A stretch of 62,509 bases of DNA from positions 1 to 62,509 of the IMG/VR virus record IMGVR_UViG_3300037452_000138; one strand, written 5' to 3'. Shown here in pieces: positions 16,645 to 24,228 of this stretch. Made by a program: the position numbers and the translations under genes. Under the pieces are notes generated by a model. That model did not search any database. It saw only the letters and a list, made by a program, of their open reading frames with translations, and had not been told where the DNA came from. The DNA is from a virus. The number at the start of each line of letters is the position of its first letter. Position 1 is the first letter of the stretch.

Positions 16645-19343
16645 CGATGAAAAAAATCCTTGCCCTGATCGCGCTGCTTCTTGCTCCCTCGGCGCTTGCC
16701 CAGAACGTCCAGTATTCCGGCACGATTACCCGCAACCAGATCCCGGTATGGGTCACCAACGGGGTGATCGGCGCCGGCACCTCGGCCGCCGACAGCCCGA
16801 TCTCGTCGATCGGCGTGACCAACGAGGGCGGCGCCGGGTTCTGCGTGTCGAGCCAGCGGCAGACCGCGGCGGGGCGCAACCAGCTTTGCCTGTCGGCCTC
16901 GACCACTGGCCCCGCGACGATCAGTGTGCAGAACTATGGCACCGCGGCCCCGCAACCCCTCCAGTACGTCATCAACGGCACCGTCGTCACAATCCCGACT
17001 GGCGGCGGCTCGTTCATTTTCGGCAACCCGCCCTTCACAACCGGCGACGTGCCGTGCTTCGTCAATACCTCTGGCCTCTTGCAGGACTGCGGGCTGGCAG
17101 TTAACAGCGGCACCGTCACGACGGGCGTTTGGAACGGCACCGCTGTGGCCGTCGGATTTGGCGGCACGGGCAGCAACAATGCTGCGGGAGCCCGGACCAA
17201 TCTCGGCCTCCTGTCGATGGCGACCCAGGCTTCCAACAGCGTGTCGATCACTGGCGGCGCAATTACCGGCATGGCCTCGCCGGTCGCTGCTTCCGACGTC
17301 GCCACTAAATCCTACGTCGATGCCTCGTCCAGCGGCCTCAACATCCTGGCTCCCAGCAGGCTGGCTACGGCAGCTGCCCTCCCGAACACCCCGACCTATT
17401 CCAACGGCACCGCCGGCGTCGGCGCGACGCTGACTGCCGGTTCGAACACGACGTTGACCGTGGACGGCACCGTTGCGAATCTCAACGACGTCGTTCTTGT
17501 CAAGAACCAGGTATCGACTTTCCAGAACGGTATCTATCAGGTCACGACCGCGGGCGGCGGCGTGCCGTGGGTGCTGACCCGGGCTACCTACTTCGACACC
17601 GCCGCGAAGATGAAGGTGGGCTCGTACACCTTCATCACTGCCGGCTCGGTCAACATCAACTCGTCATACACCCTGCAATCGACCGTGGTAACGGTCGGCA
17701 CCGACGCCCTGACTTTCGTGCAATTTTCGGCCGGCAATGCTGGCACGGTGACTAGTGCTACGATTGCGGCGGGCACCGGCATCTCGGTCACCGGTACCTG
17801 CACGATCACCACCAGCGGCACCTGCACCATCGCCAATACCGGCGTTACCTCGGTCACGGGCGGTGTCGGATTGCTGGGCGGGGCCATCACCACAACCGGG
17901 ACGCTGTCGGTCGATCCGACCATCATCAACTCGCAGGGCGGACGGCTGACACTGGTGTCCGGGCAGCCTTATATGACCGCCGATGCCGTCGGCGCGCAGA
18001 CGATCTATTATGCGCCCGACACTGGGCAATTCGTTCCGGTCTATAGCGGTAGTGCGTGGACGCTCAACCAGTTCACGTCAGGCAACACCGACCAGGTTGG
18101 TTTGTCACTGGCGTTGGGCGGGTCCGCCAGCTGGGCCGCCAACAGCATCTTCGACGTGTTCGCCGTGATTAACAGCGGATCGCTGGTGCTCGCCACCCGT
18201 GCATGGGACGCGAGCATGCTGCCGACTACGTCGCAGATCGCCAACAACGCAACGATCACGACCGGCACCACGCCGACGGCGTGGACCAATCCCAATAATG
18301 CTTTTGACGGCATCGTGGTGAAAAGCAGCACGACGGCGGCCAATATCCAGCCGGGTAATGCCGGAACCGCCAACTGCCTGGGACAGAATTTCGGGTCGCC
18401 GCAGACGGTTTCGCAGGTGGTGATAACGGCGCCGACCGATAAACAGCTAGTCGGTAGCGCCAGCACGACGGACGTCCGCACCTACGCATCTTCGGACGGC
18501 ACTAATTTTTATCTGATGTCGGTTAACTGGGTTGACGATCTCTCGATAGGTGCTGGTTACACACTCCCGATCCCCGTCGGCACCCAGCTTCCGTTCCAAT
18601 ACTGGCGGACATGCATCGATAGCAACTTCAAAGGGGGCGGTCCGTATAATGTGTGGGTCGCGCAAATCCAGTACAACACCACGGCTGCGCCTTCCACGCG
18701 CCGCCTGACGCATTTCGGCGGCATCCTGGTCAACGATGCGTCGATGACAGCACGTGTGTCATCGAGCACAACGATTACCACTGGACAATACCAGGGCACT
18801 TATCTGGGCTCATTCCAGACCGATGCTGCCTCTGCCGGGCAAGTGTCGGCTTATTTCTCCTACGGTCCGAGCCGGGTGTTCAACATCTGGAATGCCTACC
18901 GACAAACCGACATCACGCTACAAGCCGGTTTGGTCGCAGACACCAACACGTCTTACGTGCTTACCAACCAACTGTTCAGTCCGTGCGAGAACTCGACATT
19001 CAGCGTCGTGCCGTTCCTCGGCCTGGCGCAGCAGTCGATTACGGCACAGGTACAGCGGGCGGTGGCGCTGAATTCTATTACGCCCAATGCTTCCGCGGCT
19101 TATGAAGTAGGCATCGGAGTGGACACCATCACGGCCTTATCAGGGACCGACGCCAGCACTAATTTCGATGTGCTCAACATTGTTCACGGGCTTCCGATCC
19201 CATCGAACGTGGTGCTTCCTCCGTACTTCGGCACTCACACGCTGACTTGCATCGAACGCGCCGGGAACGGCTCTGCCGGCGGCACGGTCACGTTGTTCAC
19301 CGGGGCAAGAAACACTTTCCTGCAAGTGAAATATAAGGGGTAA
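16641..19343 (+). CDS. Large fibre/receptor-binding-like protein with Sec signal peptide (3 of 3)
   Basis: 900 residues from GTG 16641 in a GTGA overlap; ATG 16647 would give a tidier signal peptide (KKILALIALLLAPSALA, then QN). An N-terminal repetitive part is followed by a segment with the pattern DVATKSYVDA, seen in many tail fibres, and a long Thr/Gly/Val beta-helix-like region. From about residue 430 it carries the module GRLTLVSGQPYMTADAVGAQ shared with the preceding protein. The extreme C-terminus is basic. Likely the main host-recognition protein. Confidence 0.8.
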   Translation: MTMKKILALIALLLAPSALAQNVQYSGTITRNQIPVWVTNGVIGAGTSAADSPISSIGVTNEGGAGFCVSSQRQTAAGRNQLCLSASTTGPATISVQNYGTAAPQPLQYVINGTVVTIPTGGGSFIFGNPPFTTGDVPCFVNTSGLLQDCGLAVNSGTVTTGVWNGTAVAVGFGGTGSNNAAGARTNLGLLSMATQASNSVSITGGAITGMASPVAASDVATKSYVDASSSGLNILAPSRLATAAALPNTPTYSNGTAGVGATLTAGSNTTLTVDGTVANLNDVVLVKNQVSTFQNGIYQVTTAGGGVPWVLTRATYFDTAAKMKVGSYTFITAGSVNINSSYTLQSTVVTVGTDALTFVQFSAGNAGTVTSATIAAGTGISVTGTCTITTSGTCTIANTGVTSVTGGVGLLGGAITTTGTLSVDPTIINSQGGRLTLVSGQPYMTADAVGAQTIYYAPDTGQFVPVYSGSAWTLNQFTSGNTDQVGLSLALGGSASWAANSIFDVFAVINSGSLVLATRAWDASMLPTTSQIANNATITTGTTPTAWTNPNNAFDGIVVKSSTTAANIQPGNAGTANCLGQNFGSPQTVSQVVITAPTDKQLVGSASTTDVRTYASSDGTNFYLMSVNWVDDLSIGAGYTLPIPVGTQLPFQYWRTCIDSNFKGGGPYNVWVAQIQYNTTAAPSTRRLTHFGGILVNDASMTARVSSSTTITTGQYQGTYLGSFQTDAASAGQVSAYFSYGPSRVFNIWNAYRQTDITLQAGLVADTNTSYVLTNQLFSPCENSTFSVVPFLGLAQQSITAQVQRAVALNSITPNASAAYEVGIGVDTITALSGTDASTNFDVLNIVHGLPIPSNVVLPPYFGTHTLTCIERAGNGSAGGTVTLFTGARNTFLQVKYKG

Positions 19344-19348
19344 ATGAA

Positions 19349-20104
19349 ATGACTTTTTCTCTCTTGTGGCTTCCCGGCATCCTGCGAGCCGCCGGGCTCA
19401 TCGTGAACGAAGTGCCGGGCTGGCAGAACCGCGGCCATGGTGACGAGGGCAAGGTGCTTGGCGTGTTGTGTCATCACACCTGCGGGCCGCTACATGGCGA
19501 TCTGCCCGATCTCAACGTGCTCATTGACGGCCGCCCCGATCTGGGCGGTCCGCTCTGCAATCTTGGCCTTGGCCGTTCCGGGCAGTACTGGATGATCGCG
19601 GCCGGCAAGGGCTGGCACGCCGGCGGCGGCAACTGGCAGGGCATCACCGACGGCAACGCACATCTGATCGGAATCGAGGCCGAGAACATCGGCACCAGTG
19701 ACCGGCAAGGCAACCCGCTCGAGCCGTGGCCGGCGGTGCAGATGGATGCCTACAAGCGGGGCTGCGCGGCCATCCTTCGGCACATCGGGGCGCTGCCAAT
19801 CATGTGCGCCGGGCACAAGGAGTACGCCCTGCCGCACGGCCGCAAGGACGATCCGAATTTCGACATGGTGGCCTTCAGGCGCGACGTGGCCGCCTTGATG
19901 GCGCTGCCTGCTGGCGTCTCACCAGTTGCAGTGCCTTCCCCCGTTGCGACGCCTTCCTCGGTCGCCCCACCCGTGGTTTCCAGCCCACCGCCTGCGTCCC
20001 CGCCGCACACACCCCTTCCCAACACACCGACAAAGCCCGCACAAACCGACGTGGATACCGCCTTCGACGCCGCCGCGTCCGATACACCCGGCAGCACAGG
20101 CTAG
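19349..20104 (+). CDS. N-acetylmuramoyl-L-alanine amidase endolysin (Amidase_2 type)
   Basis: 251 residues behind an AAGGGG ribosome site. The catalytic domain covers about residues 25-185. LCHHTCG supplies a zinc ligand (His42 or His43), AGHKEYALPHGRKDDP supplies His156 and Asp168, and IGIEAENIG is the usual conserved strand. The C-terminal 65 residues are a Pro/Ser/Thr-rich tail without a recognisable binding repeat. There is no signal peptide, so release would need the holin-like protein encoded next. Hydrolyses the amide bond between MurNAc and the peptide stem. Confidence 0.93.
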   Translation: MTFSLLWLPGILRAAGLIVNEVPGWQNRGHGDEGKVLGVLCHHTCGPLHGDLPDLNVLIDGRPDLGGPLCNLGLGRSGQYWMIAAGKGWHAGGGNWQGITDGNAHLIGIEAENIGTSDRQGNPLEPWPAVQMDAYKRGCAAILRHIGALPIMCAGHKEYALPHGRKDDPNFDMVAFRRDVAALMALPAGVSPVAVPSPVATPSSVAPPVVSSPPPASPPHTPLPNTPTKPAQTDVDTAFDAAASDTPGSTG

Positions 20105-20154
20105 ACGCTCCCTCGTAATTGTGGCAGGTTCCGACAACCTAGGAGATATGTCAG

Positions 20155-20520
20155 ATGGCGTTATCCACCGAGACTGTTGGAAGGCTGCTCGCCTCCGGGC
20201 GCAATTACGTCAGCATCGTCGTCGGTTTCGTCGGTGGTATCGGCCTGATGTCGGCCTCCCAGCAGCAGGGGCTGAAAGACGCCTTCAACCAGATATTCGA
20301 CGGGCTCAGCCAGGTCGTCCATGGCGCGACGTCGCTATGGCAAATCCTGATCGTGGCGTTCCCGGTCATCGGCGTGGTCATGGCCCAGCTCGCCAGCCGC
20401 AGCGCCAAGGTCACCAGCCAGGCCGCCGCCGTGGTCGCTGCGGTCAAAGACCCCAATACCCCGATCCCCGCCGAAGCGAAAACATCCATCGTCACCGCCG
20501 CCAACGAGGTCACCAAATGA
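20155..20520 (+). CDS. Holin-like two-span membrane protein
   Basis: 121 residues after a GGAGA ribosome site. Two hydrophobic segments (YVSIVVGFVGGIGLMSA and LWQILIVAFPVIGVVMAQLA) are separated by a short polar loop, with a polar C-terminus. Position directly after the amidase and before a lipoprotein makes it the best holin candidate. Not a family I can name with certainty. Confidence 0.7.
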   Translation: MALSTETVGRLLASGRNYVSIVVGFVGGIGLMSASQQQGLKDAFNQIFDGLSQVVHGATSLWQILIVAFPVIGVVMAQLASRSAKVTSQAAAVVAAVKDPNTPIPAEAKTSIVTAANEVTK

Positions 20521-20891
20521 AAAAGCTCCTGCTGATTATCCCGCTCGCGCTGTCGCTCGGCGCCTGCGCCTCCCTGCAAACCGCGTGGTCGGTCGTCACC
20601 GGGGTCTCGGTGTCGCCAACCCAGATACTCGTGGCCGCCAATGCCTTCGATGCCGGCGAGGCCAGCGCCACCCAGTACCTGCTGTTTTGCAAGGCCAACC
20701 CGGCCCAGTCGGTCTGTGCCCTGAAAACTCGGCAGGCCGTGGTTTCCGCGGTGCGCGCCGGCCGCGTCACCCGCAACCAGCTCGAGCCGTACATCGTCTC
20801 GAACACCGCTGGTCCCGCCGCCCTCTACAACGCCCTGGTGGCGACGGTCACCGCCCTCAAGTCCCAGATCCCCGCAGGAGCCGCCCAATGA
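20517..20891 (+). CDS. Lipoprotein in lysis cassette (possible outer-membrane spanin)
   Basis: 124 residues, ATGA-coupled to the holin-like gene. KKLLLIIPLALSLGAC is a lipoprotein signal with lipobox LGAC (Cys at residue 17). The mature part is helical with two more cysteines. Context suggests an outer-membrane spanin or lysis accessory, although it lacks the usual Pro-rich linker. Confidence 0.72.
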   Translation: MKKLLLIIPLALSLGACASLQTAWSVVTGVSVSPTQILVAANAFDAGEASATQYLLFCKANPAQSVCALKTRQAVVSAVRAGRVTRNQLEPYIVSNTAGPAALYNALVATVTALKSQIPAGAAQ

Positions 20892-21190
20892 CCATAGCAA
20901 TCACCGCCCTGCTCTCGCTGATCGAGCAGCTTCTGCCGCTATTGGGCACGGGTGCGAACGTCGTGCTGGTCGACTCGATCCTCAACGCACTCACCCAGTT
21001 CCTGCCGTTCATCGTCAACGAGATCGCCTCGCTGTACCAGCCGGTCAAGAACATCATCGCGGCACTCAGCGCCTCGCCGGCGGCCAATGCCGACCAGCTG
21101 GCCACCCTGCAGGTGCTGGACAAGCAGGTCGATGCCGCGTTCGACGCGATCGCCTCACAGACCGATAGCGATGGAACGGCGCCTGCGTAG
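20888..21190 (+). CDS. Hydrophobic helical protein, lysis cassette
   Basis: 100 residues, ATGA overlap with the lipoprotein gene. The N-terminal half is a long amphipathic/hydrophobic helix (ALLSLIEQLLPLLGTGANVV, then FLPFIVNEIASLY). The C-terminal half is polar with a LATLQVLDKQVDAAFDAI helix. It may be membrane-associated. Function unknown. Confidence 0.7.
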   Translation: MTIAITALLSLIEQLLPLLGTGANVVLVDSILNALTQFLPFIVNEIASLYQPVKNIIAALSASPAANADQLATLQVLDKQVDAAFDAIASQTDSDGTAPA

Positions 21191-21221
21191 AATCGTTGAT
21201 TTCCCGCCGGGGTAGGTGAGA

Positions 21222-21548
21222 ATGGCACGAAATCCGAGACGCCGCATGAACGAATTCAGCGACAATGGGAATGCTGAATCAGAAAGCCACTGGCACGTCA
21301 ACCGGGGGATACCGGTCGTCTGGCTGGTCGGCAGTGTGTTCATCGGGATCGCCCAGTTCGGCGGCTTCGTCTGGTACGCCTCCCAGTTCAATACCCGGGT
21401 CGACGTCGTTGAAAAAACCGTGGCGCTGATCGCCCCGCAAGGCGAGCGGCTGACCCGCGTCGAGGAAAGCCTGAAAGGCGTCAAGGAAGGCATCGGCGAT
21501 CTGAAAATCGACATGAAGACCCTTCTGACACAAGCCAAGGCGCGGTAA
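21222..21548 (+). CDS. Membrane-anchored coiled-coil protein
   Basis: 108 residues from the ATG. A basic N-terminus is followed by one membrane span (IPVVWLVGSVFIGIAQFGGF) and a heptad-rich tail (LTRVEESLKGVKEGIGDLKI). This N-in architecture resembles inner-membrane spanin-type or XhlA-like lysis accessory proteins. Confidence 0.72.
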   Translation: MARNPRRRMNEFSDNGNAESESHWHVNRGIPVVWLVGSVFIGIAQFGGFVWYASQFNTRVDVVEKTVALIAPQGERLTRVEESLKGVKEGIGDLKIDMKTLLTQAKAR

Positions 21549-21551
21549 GTA

Positions 21552-22025
21552 ATGCCAACCAGTTCCAGCAACGGAGACTGGATACGCACCATGATCGGCG
21601 CACTAAGCGCCATCATCGTCACCATGGGAAGTCTCTACTCGGTTGTCATTATTCCGCAGACGGCGCGGATCGAGAAGCTGGAGATCGGGCGGGAAAAGGA
21701 CAGCGACCAACTCGCCAAACTGTACACTTCGATCCAGACCAACGACGAGTACAAGAAAACCGTCGCGACCGAATTCCTGTGGATCAGAAGCGACATTGCA
21801 AAAAACATCGGACGGATCGATCATATTGAAGGGGAGCAGCTACGACGCACCTCTGCTGTGGCGATTGTGGCATCGCTTGAAGCGCGGATGGATCGAATCG
21901 AACGCCGCAACGAGGAACAGGACCGGCGATCCGCACCGACGATCATCGAGGAAGTGAAGACGCTGCGTTCGGAACTCGAAAGTTTGCGCCAGCGAATCAT
22001 GGTTCCGATAACGACGAGCAAATGA
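21552..22025 (+). CDS. Membrane-anchored coiled-coil protein
   Basis: 157 residues. It has one N-terminal span (MIGALSAIIVTMGSLYSVVI) and a long charged coiled coil over the remaining 120 residues. The architecture parallels the upstream gene; the pair could form a periplasmic complex during lysis. Not a named family. Confidence 0.72.
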   Translation: MPTSSSNGDWIRTMIGALSAIIVTMGSLYSVVIIPQTARIEKLEIGREKDSDQLAKLYTSIQTNDEYKKTVATEFLWIRSDIAKNIGRIDHIEGEQLRRTSAVAIVASLEARMDRIERRNEEQDRRSAPTIIEEVKTLRSELESLRQRIMVPITTSK

Positions 22026-22026
22026 C

Positions 22027-22212
22027 ATGCCGTTTGCAGCCAAATGCTCAGCGATTGTCGCGCATAACGGCATCGTCAAGGTTCTGCTGACCGTCGAATC
22101 CGCACCCAACTCCCAGGACGAACACCTGCTTTGCAATCTGCTGAAGTCTCGTGTAAATTTCGAGCAGGACGACACGGTCGAGATAACCTTCAGAAAACTA
22201 CCCCGTTCGTAA
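22027..22212 (+). CDS. 61-residue hypothetical protein
   Basis: Starts one base after the preceding stop. It has alternating strands and a helix (IVKVLLTVESAPNSQDEHLL) but no recognised motif. Late operon, before a secreted protein. Confidence 0.65.
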   Translation: MPFAAKCSAIVAHNGIVKVLLTVESAPNSQDEHLLCNLLKSRVNFEQDDTVEITFRKLPRS

Positions 22213-22230
22213 CTACTTCAGGAGCATCAC

Positions 22231-22851
22231 ATGAAGTATCTGGTTTCCGCACTGATCCTGCTCGGCCTTGTTTCCTCGGCCGAAGCCAAGTCCCGACATC
22301 ATGCTGCTTCCGGCCTGCATCCGATGTGCAACATCACGATGCCCTGCGAGATCCCGGCGACGGTCGCAGCGGTCAGGGAGACCCAGCGCGTGGCGCGCGG
22401 CAAGTACGTGGCCCGGCAGATGGGGTTCGGCGGGGTCGCTCCGCTCAAACACCGGAAGGAGGCGATGCATCATTCCACCCGATTACGACAGGGCCTTTAT
22501 AACGCACGACCCCGGCCTCACACCCAGCAGGCCGGGGCCACGCGCGTTGCTTCGCAGATCGTAGCACACCCGGCGGGGTGTCCGTCGCGGGCGTTTTGCG
22601 GTTGCGGCGCTGCGGTCCGCCTGCTGGGGGCACCGGTTCGCGCGTTGTGGCTGGCCGCCAACTGGTTTCGGTTCCCCCGTGTAGCGCCGGCTCCTGACAC
22701 GGCCGGCGTCCGCCGGCATCACGTCATCGCCTTGATCGAGCATCGGCACGGCAGCGTGTGGCTGGTCTACGACGCCAACAGCGGCGGCCACGCCACCCGC
22801 ATCCACGAGGTCGATATTTCCCGGTATACGATCGTCAATCCGAGGACTTAG
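22231..22851 (+). CDS. Secreted cysteine-containing protein of rhizobial type
   Basis: 206 residues behind AGGAG. KYLVSALILLGLVSSAEA is a Sec signal peptide. The mature N-terminus GLHPMCNITMPC and the C-terminal domain around residues 112-205 (AGCPSRAFCGCGAAVRLLG, then LVYDANSGG) match secreted proteins I recall as widespread in Bradyrhizobium genomes and prophages. It is the last gene of the late operon and overlaps the opposing gene end by 17 bases. Function unknown; possibly a periplasmic enzyme of the papain/NlpC type because of the Cys-Gly-Cys element, but this is not proven. Confidence 0.78.
   Translation: MKYLVSALILLGLVSSAEAKSRHHAASGLHPMCNITMPCEIPATVAAVRETQRVARGKYVARQMGFGGVAPLKHRKEAMHHSTRLRQGLYNARPRPHTQQAGATRVASQIVAHPAGCPSRAFCGCGAAVRLLGAPVRALWLAANWFRFPRVAPAPDTAGVRRHHVIALIEHRHGSVWLVYDANSGGHATRIHEVDISRYTIVNPRT
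22510..22537. terminator. Perfect 9-bp hairpin inside the last late gene
   Basis: CCCCGGCCT and AGGCCGGGG are separated by ten bases, forming a strong stem without a following T run. It lies about 300 bases before the convergent junction of the late and early operons, so it may impede transcription. It lies within coding sequence, so it may have no regulatory role. Confidence 0.35.
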
Positions 22852-23545
22852 GCTTGCCGCCGTCAGGGCGGTCCAGCGTTTTAGCGGCGCGACCGCGTAG
22901 CTGCCCCGAAAATTCGCGGATCATGTCGCCAACCGTGTCGCCGTGGCCTGTAGCCAAACCGTGTTCGGCTGCGAGTTCAAGGCAGGCATTGCTCGCGTCA
23001 TCCAACTCGGAGATTTGCGCTGCGCTCTTATCGGAGGACGGTTGTGCTGGCGGGAGGGCGGCGAGGGCCGACCTCGCTAAATTCAATGCGCCCGCGAGAT
23101 GATTTAGAACCATCTCGTCATAAGAATTTCCCGCGACCAGAAAGAAATATTCCGCAGGAGGCTTCCCAAACACGCCGCACAATTTTCCTTCACACAGTCC
23201 GGTGACCGGCGTTTGAACAGAAAACTGATTAACGAAGTTCTCCAGCGCCTCCCTCACTCCCGTCCCCGCCGTCAGGGCAGGGGCGGCAGCCGGCAGAGAT
23301 TCAATGCCTGCAATTGCCCGCTCATACGCTTCTTCATGTTCCGGCAAGAGCGTGATCGCCAAATTTAATCGGACGGAATTCAGATCAAGCGTTCGCGTCA
23401 ACTGATTGGAGGCGGTGCGGAGCTTACCGAGCACGTCAAGCATCACGCCTCGACGGAATGGCCAATCCGAATTGTAGATGCTGTACTCCCGAATGAGAGT
23501 TTCTAATTCGTCCGCCAGTTCCAACATCTTCTTCGTGCCTGTCAT
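22835..23545 (-). CDS. Helical hypothetical protein, end of early operon
   Basis: 236 residues. The ATG at 23545 overlaps the preceding stop (ATGA) and is chosen over the upstream TTG. It is largely helical and acidic, with an internal hydrophobic patch (KPPAEYFFLVAGNSYDEMVL). No motif recognised. It is the most distal gene of the leftward operon. Confidence 0.72.
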   Translation of the reverse strand: MTGTKKMLELADELETLIREYSIYNSDWPFRRGVMLDVLGKLRTASNQLTRTLDLNSVRLNLAITLLPEHEEAYERAIAGIESLPAAAPALTAGTGVREALENFVNQFSVQTPVTGLCEGKLCGVFGKPPAEYFFLVAGNSYDEMVLNHLAGALNLARSALAALPPAQPSSDKSAAQISELDDASNACLELAAEHGLATGHGDTVGDMIREFSGQLRGRAAKTLDRPDGGKPKSSD

Positions 23546-23871
23546 GATGTACTGTCCGGTGTTTTTTCGCGAGGCATAAACCAACAGCCGGGAATGTGTA
23601 AATTTTCGAGGCTAGAATCATGAATGATGCAGATGTGGCAGCGATCGTCCAATGACGGCGCCACCCAGCCCTTTTTTCCTCTAAACTTTTGCCACACGAT
23701 TTCATCGCCTTCGAATTTTACTTCCTCGCATGGAATTGGATGGCAGTCTTTGCCTCCGCAACAAGCTGATGGATACCAATCGTGCGCAGATGCATTTATA
23801 GCTATTGAGCTAACGATGACCGCGCAGGTTATAGCTATGGCCCAGTCGTAAAGGGATTTAGAGAAATTCAT
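23542..23871 (-). CDS. Secreted cysteine/histidine-rich small protein
   Basis: 109 residues. It has an N-terminal signal peptide (WAIAITCAVIVSSIAINASA) and a mature part beginning HDWYPSACCGGKDCHPI, with further CHICII and CW pairs. This Cys/His pattern recurs in small periplasmic proteins of rhizobia and their phages, as I recall, and may bind metal. An early-operon secreted protein suggests action on the infected cell envelope. Its stop overlaps the next start (ATGA). Confidence 0.75.
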   Translation of the reverse strand: MNFSKSLYDWAIAITCAVIVSSIAINASAHDWYPSACCGGKDCHPIPCEEVKFEGDEIVWQKFRGKKGWVAPSLDDRCHICIIHDSSLENLHIPGCWFMPREKTPDSTS

Positions 23872-23880
23872 GGGCGATCC

Positions 23881-24012
23881 TTAAAAGGCTGGATGGCTTA
23901 CGGCATAGGCCGTTCGTTCCAAGTCCTGAAAACTCTGCAAAGCAATCGCACCGAAATAAAGCACTGCGCTTGCAAGCAAGACGCCGCCAGCGATTTGAAA
24001 AATCAGTTTCAT
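23881..24012 (-). CDS. 43-residue single-span membrane protein
   Basis: The ATG follows a GGAGG ribosome site by eight bases. The product is one hydrophobic span (LIFQIAGGVLLASAVLYFGA) with a short polar C-terminus. No homologue recognised. Confidence 0.68.
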   Translation of the reverse strand: MKLIFQIAGGVLLASAVLYFGAIALQSFQDLERTAYAVSHPAF

Positions 24013-24051
24013 CCTATCCGCCTCCCGCCTCGCCGGCAGCGCAAGCAGGCA

Positions 24052-24225
24052 TTATGCCTGCCGCTCCAGCATCGCCACCCGCTTCTCGATTGCCTTGTCC
24101 GGCTTCCGGCCGTGCAGCACCCACTCCCGGACCGTGGTGTAGGGGGCGCCCAGGGCGCGGGCGAGGTCGGCCACCCTCATGTCCCGCCGCCGCATGATCC
24201 GCTTCAGCCGCTTCTGCAGGGTCAT
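24052..24225 (-). CDS. 57-residue helix-turn-helix protein
   Basis: The product reads MTLQKRLKRIMRRRDMRVAD, then LARALGAPYTTVREWVLHGR and a basic tail. LARALGAPYTTVREWV is a classical HTH. It starts three bases after the stop of the ssDNA-binding-like gene. Likely a small transcriptional regulator of the early operon, Cro-like in size. Confidence 0.75.
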   Translation of the reverse strand: MTLQKRLKRIMRRRDMRVADLARALGAPYTTVREWVLHGRKPDKAIEKRVAMLERQA

Positions 24226-24228
24226 GGC

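Noticed and set aside
14141-19343. Diversity-generating retroelement (as in Bordetella phage BPP-1)
   Set aside because: No reverse transcriptase gene and no template/variable repeat pair could be seen anywhere in the window.
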